Of a stretch of DNA of 64,000 nt, positions 39,281 through 50,100 are shown piece after piece. The position numbers and the translations under genes are program-made. The stretch is from Cinclus cinclus (lineage: Eukaryota > Chordata > Aves > Passeriformes > Cinclidae): contig NC_085060.1 in the NCBI RefSeq assembly GCF_963662255.1, positions 8,867,630 to 8,931,629 of the forward strand. Reading direction: 5' to 3'. Under the pieces are notes generated by a model that made no database searches, had not been told where the DNA came from, and was given only the letters and a program-made list of their open reading frames with translations. Position 1 is the stretch's first letter. Each line of letters opens with the position of its first letter.

Positions 39281-39361
39281 ATGCTTTTTGCAAGAATAAT
39301 TGAAACCATTAACTGGAGAGCACAGAATTCTTTTGAAAGTCTGCCAGTTATTTGCAAGTAA
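39281..39361 (+). other. uORF, 26 codons
   Basis: This is the longest upstream frame in exon 2. It opens MLFARIIETINW and ends in ICK before TAA at 39359-39361. The start context is weak (C at -3). It is the only one long enough to encode a peptide of possible function; synonymous-site conservation across birds would decide. Confidence 0.4.
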
Positions 39362-39470
39362 CTTTGGCAGTGGCACAAAATATAACACTTGTATTTTAAC
39401 TTCTACAATTGCACTTTTAGGAGCTGGCCTCTAATTTGATTTTCAGTTGTTCTGATAAGATTTCTATTTT

Positions 39471-39521
39471 ATGATTGGCTTTATGTTTAATTCTTGTTTA
39501 AAGAAACACGATTTGACTTAA
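39471..39521 (+). other. uORF, 16 codons
   Basis: Reads MIGFMFNSCLKKHDLT then TAA, with a second in-frame ATG at codon 5. Weak context. The stop codon overlaps the next uORF start by one position in TTAAATG. Confidence 0.4.
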
Positions 39522-39533
39522 ATGAAAACCTAA
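39522..39533 (+). other. uORF, 3 codons
   Basis: MKT then TAA, starting right where the previous uORF stops. This near-overlap would favour termination-reinitiation. Confidence 0.35.
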
Positions 39534-39539
39534 GTGCTG

Positions 39540-39572
39540 ATGAATAGGAGTTCTACCAAAGCAACAAGTTAG
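39540..39572 (+). other. uORF, 10 codons
   Basis: MNRSSTKATS then TAG, weak start context. It ends 136 nt before the main start codon, far enough to allow reinitiation at the MBNL3 ATG. Confidence 0.4.
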
Positions 39573-39708
39573 TTATTTCTTCACGTTTAACTTGAATTCA
39601 CTTTTTTACCCTTTTTTTAAAAAAAAGAAGAAGAAAAAAGAAGATCAGCAGTAAATATTACCCTGAGGAAGGGTGCGATTGCTTGCATTTTAATTTTTGT
39701 TTTTTAAT

Positions 39709-39882
39709 ATGGCTGTAAACGTTTCCCTGGTTCGTGATACAAAATGGCTGACGTTAGAAGTGTGTCGAGAGTTTCAGAGAGGGACTTGTTCTCGGTCTGA
39801 TGCAGAGTGCAAGTTCGCCCATCCGTCACGGAGTTGCCATGTGGAAAATGGTCGAGTTATTGCCTGCTTTGACTCCCTAAAG
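39709..39882 (+). CDS. MBNL3: Muscleblind-like splicing regulator, first coding exon (N-terminal 58 residues)
   Basis: MBNL proteins bind YGCY RNA motifs and direct alternative splicing, polyadenylation and mRNA localisation, acting in nucleus and cytoplasm. This exon encodes the conserved [20 protein letters not shown] block. The first CCCH finger is complete: C19, C27, C34, H38 (C-X7-C-X6-C-X3-H). C53 in VIACFDSLK is the first cysteine of finger two, whose remaining ligands are in the next exon. Paralog choice rests on AVNV near the start and on His44 (SCHVENGR), where MBNL1 and MBNL2 have Gln; both favour MBNL3. The start is ATG 39709 (A at -3, G at +4); an in-frame TTG at 39697 is not used. 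The exon ends AAG|GTGAGG in phase 0. The rest of the protein (family members run to roughly 300-390 residues) lies outside the window, so the gene is cut by the window edge and not broken. Confidence 0.93.
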
Positions 39883-41680
39883 GTGAGGACTGTAACGCGT
39901 GCATTACCTCAGCTTCCTTGCTTTTCTTTCCCTTCCCAGTGGCTCGGTGTGCAGGGGTGTGGGATGTGCGGTACAGCTGTTTATTGCTCTGTGTCTGCAG
40001 GGAGGATGCTGCTCCTGAAATCCAGGCTGAATCTGATACCGGGTGTGATTGCCTGGAGTGCCGGGCACTGCAGGGAGAGGGGATTTTATCCAGGGCGTTT
40101 TTTTCAGTGGTAGCTCAGGTCTTATACAGCTGTCCCTGAAACAGAAAACACAGTTTGTGGGCAGCAAATGAAATAAGGAGAATAGAGAGAACTAAAACCC
40201 AGTTTTGAGTGTCCAGATCACATCAGCTGTGCATTTGGTTCAGGGACCTGAAATGTGCTTTTAATGAACAGAAGTTAAAGCAGCATTTTAAGATAATGAA
40301 TCAACTTTATTCATATTTCCTGGAGACAGAGTTGCAGATGCGCTTTAAGGTTGTCCTGTAGGTGAGGACCAGCCAAAATATATGGAGAACAGCATTTCCA
40401 GAGATGGCCATTGGGAAAATGCTTTCTGCTAGGGACACACGAACTCGATTGCTCTGCCAGGCCTGTTGGAGCTATGGCTGAGCCTTGAAGTTGGTGCTAA
40501 TCCTTGCAGAGTCAATTTTGGAGCCTGTAAATGGCTCTTGTTTGCTTGTCCCTGCTGGAGCTCCAGGGGTGACTTTCAAAAATACCACAGACCTGAACTG
40601 TGAGTCAGGATGAGGAGTAGGGGGGCTCACAGGAGGGGGTTGTGGGTATCTCTTTCTGGCCTCACTTCACCATGTTTCTTGGGAAAGGAAGATCCACTCT
40701 GTTTTTTTCTTTTTTTCCAAAGGTATGACTTCTCAAAAGTATTTTTATTCTGAGACCATATGGATAACTGATAGCAAATGAGAATTCTTGACATTGTGTT
40801 TAATGTTTTGACCAAAGTAATCAACCTGGTAAAATTTCTAGAAAGAGTCTGGAAAATTTTGCAATCTTAAAAGTTTTCTCTTGATCTTCAGCTGTTGCTT
40901 GAAAAGATTTGGTTTTACTTTTATGAGCATAATGAGTAACAGAACTGGTAGAATTATATATGCAGAGGTTCAGACCAGGACTGGATCTGGACTGACGCTG
41001 GTTTACCCATTTTATTCCTGCTAGTGACTTCTTAATATTTTCATTTCTGTTCTCTTTTTTCAAGAAGCTCAAGTTTTCTGTTTGCGTTCAGTTTTCTCTT
41101 TTTAATCTGATTATATAAAATGACTCTTAGTTATACAGTGACTTTCAAATGTTCATTTACATTGCTGGTTTGCTGACAGTGAGAGGCAAACATTTTTTTT
41201 TTCATTGAAGGGAGAAAAAAATCTTGTTCTTTACGCCCTTGAAACTTTTGAATTGTAGCCAGAGGCAGTGCAGATACTTTTAATGAAGAGATTATTATGT
41301 TCCTATTTTATAGTGTTTATTTGTGAATGGAAGGAAGGGCTGTCATGCAGTGAAGGGTGGTTTTGTGTCCCTTGCTGGTGTTTGCAGCATCTTGGGGAGG
41401 TGTCCCCGTGCAGCCACCCAGCTTGGCTGGGCTCTAAGCTGTGCTGTCACCCGGTGTGTGACGCTTCCCCACGTGTGCTGTTGGCAGTGCAGCTCCTGCA
41501 GCATGCCCGGGCTCTCTGTGCCAGCCCCTCTCTGCACAGCTGGGGCTGGGATGATGGGCAGGACCAAGTCCATGGGAAGCTGGAGTTCAAAACCCCACTG
41601 ACTGATATGAGCAAACACTTCTCCCACTTCAGCAGTGGCAATGGGATGGGGAACACCATGTTAAGGAAAAAAACCCCACC

Positions 41681-41714
41681 AAAATAAAAAAAAAAAAAAA
41701 AAAAGAAAAAAAAA
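41681..41714 (+). repeat. A-rich tract
   Basis: AAAATA followed by a run of A interrupted once by G. Low-complexity sequence, possibly a retroposition tail, although no source element is recognisable upstream. Confidence 0.8.
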
Positions 41715-44700
41715 GGAAGGAGTAGGGTGTGATCTTCTACAGCTCAGAGTGTTTCCTGTGTAACTGGCTGTTAAATAATTTTCTGGTTGCAGTTTCCTCT
41801 TGACTCACTAGCAGATGCCCAGTATGTGCTGGTTAAGTGGCATGTTCTCTGAATTTTCCAGAGAACAGATTTTTTTGGACTTAGGAAAGCCTTGTGGAGG
41901 GCTGACAGCTCTGTCTTTAGGGAGTACTCGAGGAGAGGTCCGACTGTGCAGAGCACTTGGCCAAAGGTGATGAGGCTGTTTCTGCACCCCTCTTTGCAGA
42001 CAAGAAAGTGGGTCTTGGAGCACTTCCTTCAGCCCCATGGATCCAGCAGCTCTCAGTGGACAGAGCCCTGTTTCCCTGTGCAGTGGAGGGTTGTTCCAGT
42101 CCCCTGAGTGTGTGTGTCCAATGCCATGCATTTCCCAGTGGGGACAACTCCCCTGGGGACTAAACCCTCGAGCAATGGTCACTCTGTTCTGGGCTGGCAA
42201 ATCCCTGTTTGCAGTCGTCTTGAGGGGCTCATGGCTGTAAGGGTGGCCACCCTTACCAGAGAGATGTTACATTCTCAGACCCTTTAAGAGGTTTTTGGTG
42301 CCCATCCTGTGGATGTCTTTGTGCCCAACAGCTGTGGAACACTGAACCTCTCTCCTGTGGAGAGCTCAATAGCTGCTTAGTGCTCTCTTGTCTTTTCATG
42401 CCCTGCATTAGCAGAACATCTGTGTTGCTTTATTGGAGGCAGGATATAGGATGCTTGTGGCTAATAAGTTTTCTCGTTGTCTTGCAGCTGCCCAGGGCTT
42501 TGTTCAGACGTGGCTTATCTGCATCCATTGTGTGCTGCTGTTGCTTGTGTTTTGTTTTGTTTTTTTCTTTCTCACAGACCTCTTAAGCTTGAACAATGCC
42601 TTCATACAGGAACTTCTGATAACCCAGCAAACAATGGTTTCACCTCACTGGTCAGGTCATGCACAGCATCCATATGCTTACTGAAACCCTTTTTCCCCTT
42701 TTTCCTCAATCTCCTATAGTAATTCCATGCCTGTTCCTGTGGAAAAAGCAGTAAGGCCTCCAGAATCAGTCAGACTGCCTCAGTGTGGGTTCTTTCACAG
42801 GTTAATCTGTGCTACCTGTAATCTTGTGAAGAGCACACAGGACTCCTTGAAGGTAATGGGGGCTCTCACAGATGCTCAGGTGGGGTTCACCAGAGCATGC
42901 TCTGCAGGAACGTTGTGTGTTGTGCAGTGCTTTGGTCATGAAACATCTGGTCTGGATTAGGTTGAAAGTGCAAGGCTGGATCTTGCTGTCCTGAGCTGTG
43001 TTTCTTTGAAGGGGGAGTTTGCACATTTGTAGGCAGCAGAAGGAACCTTTCTCAAGCAGATTGATACAGAACTTAAAAATAGTTCCTTGCAAAAAACTGC
43101 GATTTGAATCAGATGCCAGGAGAGCTCTCACTCTACTTGTGCATCCCTCCTTGTTATTCTGGAAGCAGTGTTCTCTGAATTAATTTGTGTGAATGGCAGG
43201 AGAGTGCACTGCTTGATTGGAGGGCAGTCCAGAGGCACAAGAGCTGGCTATGCTCAGCCACCCTGCTTCCAGAAGTGACCACAAGGGCTGCTGGTCAGTG
43301 GCCAGTGTTCTCTAGTACCTCCTAGGCAGTTCCTGTGGCACCTCAGAGATGGTCTGAGCAAAGGAGAGGAATGTCATGTCATCTTTGTAAACTCGGGTGG
43401 CCTCAGGGTTTGTTTATTGCTTCTCTCATCACTCAGTATGCACCGTCCCTTGCAGAGCCAGTGCTTTTTGTAAGGACTGGGACATGGTTTGCTGGCTCAT
43501 GGCAATTCCTACAAAGGTTTGTTTTGGCACTTTGGTGGGCTGCTCATCAAGTAGTTAACTTTCTTATTCAGGCTGGATCAGGAAGGTGGGATATGAGCCT
43601 GTCCAACTCTTAGTTTCTGGCCAGAAAGTCATAGGTTGTGTTTTCAGTTTCTGATGTTGTCAGGAAGGAAGAAAAGCGTTGTCTTTGGTCACTAATGGAG
43701 CAGAGAGCTGAGAGATGGGGCATTAGGAGATGGTGAGATGTTACATAAAAATGTGTAGGTAATGCACATCAAGTGTTCACAGTGGCTTTGATTTATACTG
43801 CTCACAGTTTGGATGTGTGCACTGAGGACTTGGGGTTTAAAAATTTTACAAATGTAGCTTTGTGAGGTGTGGGCTGGGGTTTTTTGCTGTTTAGGGGTTT
43901 TAAAATTTTCTTTATAAACGTTAATGTGAATTGAAGCTTCAAAGAGCATTTTGAGTCAGAAAATAGTGGGGTGAAAAATTTCAGTAATACGAGTTTTGAC
44001 TTGGTCACGTTGACAAGGTCTAACGTGAAAAACATTGTTAAACTATTGCATGTTTAAAAGCAGTACACTATAAAAAGAAGGTGAAAAATTTTCTGTGAAC
44101 ATGCATAAAAAGAAGTTAAAAGTAGTTCTGTCTAAATTGTCTATTTTCCAAAAGAAGTGTTATTCCCTGGTAATAATATTCAAAATCCCACGGCAGTCCA
44201 AAAAGTTCACACTGCTTGGGCAATGATGTACTATATGATCTTGAAACTGATGTACCTGAGGCTGTTCCTCACAGTTTTCATGCTAATTTGTACCTGGTTT
44301 ATGCTGACTTGACTAGAATTATTTCTGACTTACTGGTTGGCAATCAAATCTATGTTTTTGAAATTTAAATAAACTCCAAATTAGGAAACAACTAAAAACA
44401 CCCACTAAACTTAGCATATGGTTGCACTTTTAGGGAGGAAGAAAAAAGCAAACAAAGACATAGTGGTATTTTTGGAGACATTCCGACTCCATGTCTCAGC
44501 TCAGTGTAATGGAGATGTATATATTCCACAAGAACAGTGTTGAGCCAAGTGACCTGTGTGACAAACATCCACTTTTCCATGGTCATTAAGCCACTTACCT
44601 GTGTGGCAACAGTAGATTTGCAGCAGCTTTCTGTCCAAGATGCTCTGGATGCTTGTGTGTCTTACAGCATGTCATAAGTGCTTTTTTTATATAACCTTTT

Positions 44701-47156
44701 CAATATAAATTTTTATAACTACCAAATCAAACAATTTAAAGTGCAGAAAATGTATTTAGACTCAATTTTTTTTATAAAAACTGTTAATACTGTATTTGTC
44801 TTTCTCTGTTAATTTCTGTATTTCTCTTTGTATTTCTCTCTGAAGTAAATTGGTATTTCAAGCAGAATAGTGGGGGAAAAATAATTTGGGCCTGATCTCT
44901 TCTTGTCTATAGGTTACAACAAGCTCCATGTTTTCAGTGCTTAATTTAATTGGCACACATTCTGTCTATACTATACTTTCTGAAGTGTCTTCAGAAGTTT
45001 TTGGCACATCTGTGGGATGGAGAGCATTGATGGAGAAGCTGGCCTGGCACTGCCTGTGGCCTGCCCTGCTGTCTGGACTGCAGATGCTCTCTGTGGGATT
45101 AAGGCTGGTTACTTGAAAGTGATGTGTGACCTCCCTAGGTATGTTCAGCTTTCCAGAGAAAGGATACACCTTAAATCTGCCTAGCTTGTCTTTTTGTGGG
45201 ACAGAGGTCTGTACACAGCATGTTTGATTTGTTTTGTGTTATCCAGTGGTTTCTCTGTTGGCCCTGTAGTCACATTTCATTCATCGGTGACAGCTGAACC
45301 ATAGCAGATGAGCACTGGTGGGTTTTGCACTCATGGTTTAGAAGGTTGCTGCTCTGAGCTGTTCCCTTGCCTTCTCTATTGCAGGTTGCTGCCACTGTGG
45401 CAGGGTTAGCAGGAGGACAGAGCACCTTAGGCACTGAATACAGAGTCCAGCAGCTGGAATTCCCTTGGTCCTGGCTCTCTGCAGAGCTGCTGGGTGAACT
45501 TGTGTAACTAGAAACAGGCTGGTCTTACCTGGTGACAGTGCTGCAAGGACAGCAATAGATGGGGAGATGCAGGAAGGTGTTATTCATTGCCGGGAATTCT
45601 TGTCTGTGCTCTAAAGCAAGGAGGTGATCTTTGAGGTATGTTACAGGGAGTGAAGAGGTTAGCCTTGTCCTCATCTCGGGCGGGTCTTTCTGTAGCTGAG
45701 CAGCCTCAGCAGGGAACACTAGCGTGGCCTTTACATTTACAAGGACATGTGCTTTGTAATCTTGATGTTGTCCATGGTAACATGGCAAGAAAGGTGAGAT
45801 ATCTGTAGGTTTCCTGGCATAGAATAGTTCTGATGCTACCCTGGAGGGATGCTCTCTTCTCAGCTCATTGCTTGTGCTCCTGCAGAGGGTGGATGTTTGG
45901 TGACTGGGTATTTGCTGTGCAGTAGATGGAGAGCACCATCTGTGCCCCAGACCTCCTGACCCCACATTTCTCCTGAGGGCTTGCCCACACAGGAGCAAAT
46001 GCCTTTGCTGTTGCCTGTGTGAGAGTGCCAATCTCATACTTGGTGTCTCTGGGACAGATTCAAAAGGCTGGCAGAGGTGTAGGCACAGGCTGGCATGTTT
46101 GAGGCACCCCTAATGTAAGGGGCAATGGCAGGAACACTGTCCTTGTCTGTCTTCTTGCAGATGATTAATTGATTACAGCTTTTCCTTGGGCCTCAGGCTT
46201 GTATGCTTTTCCCCTTGTGTTGAAAAGCAGAACTCTGCCCACAAACTGGTCCTGAGACCACACTTTGGAGGCCAGCCTCTTCAGGGAGATGGGCCAAGCA
46301 AATTCAGCAGTGGGGTTTTGCTGCCATCCTTGCCCCTCCTTTCCTCACCAGGCATCCCTTGCAATGCAGGGCCTCTGCTTCTGTCTGCAGCTCATGTTGC
46401 CTTGTTCTCCCTGTGGTGTGAGCAAACCACCATCCTCGAAGGGTAAAGCCAGCAGCATTTACATTATTAATATTAGCCAAGAGTAACCTTGGGTTTCTGG
46501 TTGGGAAGATGATGGTAAAGTGCTGACTGCTGCTCACACTTGCCTAAAAAAGCAGGAGAGAAATTCTTTTGGGATGTTGACTCTAAATCCTTCTGAGCCT
46601 CTGTATGTGCTTAAGCAGATATATTTTGAAACCTTTTATGGGCATATTGCAATATTCACTGGCCATGGTGTGCCACCTCCTGCTCCTGAGGCTTGCTTTC
46701 CTTTTTGGAGAGTGAAGCCGTCCAGACCAAGGTTCCGGTTCTGCAAAATACTTAAGGCTGATTTTAAGTGTTGTAGAGTTCCTGTGAGCAGCAAAGAGCT
46801 TCTTGTGCTGGAGTGAGCTGTTACATCAAGCTCTGAGTGTGGGAATTGGTCGTCTTGGCCACTCTCTGAAGGGGGAGAGCTGCCCGTGGTCCTTTGCTCT
46901 GCCACCTCTGGCTTTTGGGAGTTTCTTTGCATGCACACCTTGAGTTTGCAGTCTTGACAAGCCTTCTGGGATCTGCAAGCACAAGCTCTGTGCCTGTGAC
47001 CTAGCACGACTGCAGGGGGATGCTTTGTGAGCTCCAGGGTCTTCCTCTGCACAGGGAGGAGGGAGATGAGGTGCTGGGCCCAGATAGCAAATGGCTGTGG
47101 TCTTGTTCACCCCGCCTGCTGTGAGTCAGAAGTTGGCCAAGGGAGCACAAAAGGAA

Positions 47157-47184
47157 GTGTGTGTGTGTGTGTGTGTGTGTGTGT
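47157..47184 (+). repeat. (GT)14 microsatellite
   Basis: A pure GT dinucleotide repeat of 28 bp in intron 2, likely length-polymorphic. The transcript would carry UG repeats, a generic binding substrate for CELF and TDP-43 type proteins. Confidence 0.95.
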
Positions 47185-50100
47185 ACAGCGAGCTCTGGCA
47201 CCTCAAACGGTGCCATGTTGCAAAATATGGCACTGCCAAATTCTTCTAGGGAAGAACTTCAAGCATTACTTCTTCCAGCCCTGATGTGTAGCAGTAGCTA
47301 TCACTGGGATTGAAATAGAAGCACCAAACCTACAATTCTCTATGCCTGGACAGAGTCCGGGGCAAAGAGGATCCTTGGCTGTGATGTCCTATCTTGCTGC
47401 AATATTGGTGAAGCTATCTAGGGACTTCTCTTGCTCCTCATTGCATTAGGTCAACAGAATGAGCTGGGGGTGAGGTGGTGAAAGATGCCTTCAAGGGAAG
47501 TGACTGAACGAGCACATGTAGTTGGTGGGTTTCTTTAGTGGCATAGCATCAGTTTGATGTAATCCCTTAGCTGACAATAGCTTTCTGCCACTTGCTTCAC
47601 CCTTCTGAAGGAGGGTGCAGTAACATGCTTTTATGTAATTGAGCTGTTTAGAAGCTTTAAAACAAATAAACAAGATGTGCCAGGCTTTCTGGAGAGCCAT
47701 TGCCTGACATCTCCCACAGAGCATTTCAATAAGTGGTTAGATTTCCAAGTGAGGAGCTGAGCTCTTTGAAATTCTGCCCCTATAAATATTGTTTTGCTGC
47801 TATTAAAATAAATGCTTTGAAGACCTTGGGTGAATGTTGCCCCATACAAGGCGCAGTTTTACTTCTGGCTTATTAATACTGTTTTATTAGTGTTCATAAA
47901 ACAGCAGGGACCCAGGCATTGACCCCCTTCCTCACCCCATATAGTGCTCGTGCCATGTCTGATGACAGTCTTTTGATTAGAGGAAAGGCCAAGGATTTGG
48001 AAAACCACCTTTCAGAGCCTTGTGATGATGCAAACTGCTTCAAAGTGTTATAATGTCAGTCTCTGTGCTTAATTGCACTTTCTGAGCTCACAGGAGCAGT
48101 ACAAAAAATGCCTTTGAAGGCTGAGTGTAGCTGAGCTGCTGTAGTAGCAAGACTCTGGGTGTTCTAGGCAGGTATCCTAACTGAGTAAGCATTTCAAACC
48201 CTGGCTCCTTCCAAAGGAATAGCTATCAAGCATGCTTAGTTCTGTAAGCTTACCTGCCTGTTGAGAAAGTCCCCTGTTCTGTAATGACAGTGAAAATATT
48301 CAGCTTAACCATAGCTAATGTGTTAGGATAGTAAAATCTTTCTGCTGTCCACACAGCAGAAAGTACATGGCACAAAAGTAATGCTGATCCCTTGGGAGCC
48401 CTGGGTTTTGCATCTGGCTCTCTGAATGTCTGGTTAGTGTTTGGCCTTGGTTTAGGATTTCAGTGACATGGTTACTTGATGTCCTCACTGTCAGAGGAGC
48501 CGGATGCTGGAGTGAGGGATTATTAACCACTAACTCTGTATTTTAACTTCCTCTGTCTGAAGCCAGCACCTGGGAATGGCTTGACGCTGTTGTCTGTGTG
48601 CTTCAGCTCCAAGCTGAAAAGACACGGAGGTGCCTTTCTGCAACATTTATCTTGAAGCTGTGAGGAAGAATCATATTCCTGAGAGGGCACAGTTGGCTTG
48701 CTGGGACACGAGCATACTCAAATCAAGCAATTCCCTAAGTTTGTAGTGAAATGTTACGGCAGATGGCCTGCTTACAGTGCGGGATATTATTAGAACCGTG
48801 ATCAGTGCTAATAAGGTCATTGGCGGTGGGGGAGGAGGTCAGTGTCTGACCTTGTTTGGAAGGTGGCAGCCTGTGCTCTGGGAAGTTTTCCTCTTGAAGC
48901 AGTGGAATTTTTAAAACAATCTACTTGTTTATTAGTCTGGCTGCACAGTAGAGAGAAAGACCTACCACCCAGTCCAGCATAACTGCTACAGGGGTGCTGC
49001 TGGCCCCCACCCTTTGCTTAGGAAGGTGCACAGAACACCACTGACAAGTGAGGCAAATTCTACTTAACTCTGGGAATGGGAGCCAGGAGCAGTTTAGCGA
49101 GTACTCTAGAATGGGTATCACAGTGCATTGCCCAGGTGACTCCAAGTTTTATCTTGCCTCTGACCATACTCTGCATTAACACAGCACTAACTTTCAGCTG
49201 TTCTCCTACGCTGGTGTCAGAAAAAGACCCCAAACAACCACTACAGATAGGAGTGTTGGAATCCAGTTGAGTTCCATGAGTGATGTCCACATCTCTGCCC
49301 AGCAATACCCACACCAGGTTCTGATGGGGATTTAAGCCAATAGCCTGAAATATGGTGCTTTACTTCTGTCTCATTACTTCTTCTTTGCCTTATAAACTCT
49401 GGGTATTGTGATCAGCTCTGGATGCATAGTGAGAGGAGGCAACTCTTAAACAGAGGGGCATTTAGGAAAGCGTGGGAGTTCAAAGGTGGCCAGGGCAGCA
49501 CCAACATGGTGGAGTTGCAGCCCATGTGCCTGAGACTGAAGCTGTCATGACTGTGCTTCCCTAAGTCCCTGTTATCCTCAGGGGCATGGGTGAGGCTGGG
49601 AACAGTCACACGGAGATTAGGTCCTTAAAGAGCCCTGCTTCAGCTGAGCTGAGTTTGAATACAAAGCAGTGTGTAATCCCAACAGTATTGGCAGATCCCA
49701 CTATTCTGCGTTTCTTCCTCTTGCTGTCCATTCCTAAAGGATCAGAGCATGGGTAAGGCTTGCAGCCATTATATGCTCTTGATCCCAAATGGTTGGTTTG
49801 TGCAGTGTTGTGCTGCATGCAGTGCTTGGGCTCTGCTCCCAGAGTCCCTTCCACGTGATGCTGCAGATAGCAAACCCAGGATGAGTTTGCCAGGAGAAAG
49901 CTAGAGCCTCGTGGGGTTGGACATTTCAGTCCATGCAGTTGCACTTTAGTGTTCACAGTCGTGGGGAGTTGAAAGCCAGACATATAGATGAGCCTTTAAA
50001 GAGGGCTTGGAAGGTCATCCAGGCATGGCAGAGATGACGATGTTTTAAACCAGCTCTTTCTTCCCTGTGAGGGGATCTTGTTTCATAAACCAGCGGACTT

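Larger units (their letters stand above)
38885..39708 (+). other. MBNL3: MBNL3 5' UTR portion of exon 2 (824 nt)
   Basis: This long AU-rich leader runs from the acceptor to the start codon. It starts GC-rich, then contains a T15 tract (39028-39042), A-rich purine runs (39112-39146, 39208-39220, 39617-39645) and six upstream ORFs, none of which overlaps the main frame. A long leader on the first coding exon is also a feature of the paralog MBNL1, as far as I recall. YGCY motifs number about 20 across the whole exon, only slightly above the roughly 16 expected by chance. Confidence 0.7.

Noticed and set aside
39697..39708. In-frame TTG start four codons upstream of the MBNL3 ATG
   Set aside because: The ATG at 39709 has strong Kozak context and matches the family N-terminus; the TTG has no support.
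38885..39882. YGCY motif enrichment in exon 2 as an MBNL autoregulatory site
   Set aside because: I count about 20 motifs against about 16 expected in 998 nt. The excess is too small to claim.
39883..40113. Read-through of the MBNL3 frame past the donor for 76 codons
   Set aside because: The continuation has no similarity to the family, which should resume with the second finger. It is intronic and would matter only with intron retention.
45525..46037. 170-codon minus-strand frame in intron 2
   Set aside because: No recognisable motif, and overlapped by other random frames. Treated as chance.
50004..50040. Possible antisense CR1 tail (GGAAGGTCATCCAGGCA)
   Set aside because: The resemblance covers fewer than 20 bases and the flanks do not continue the match.
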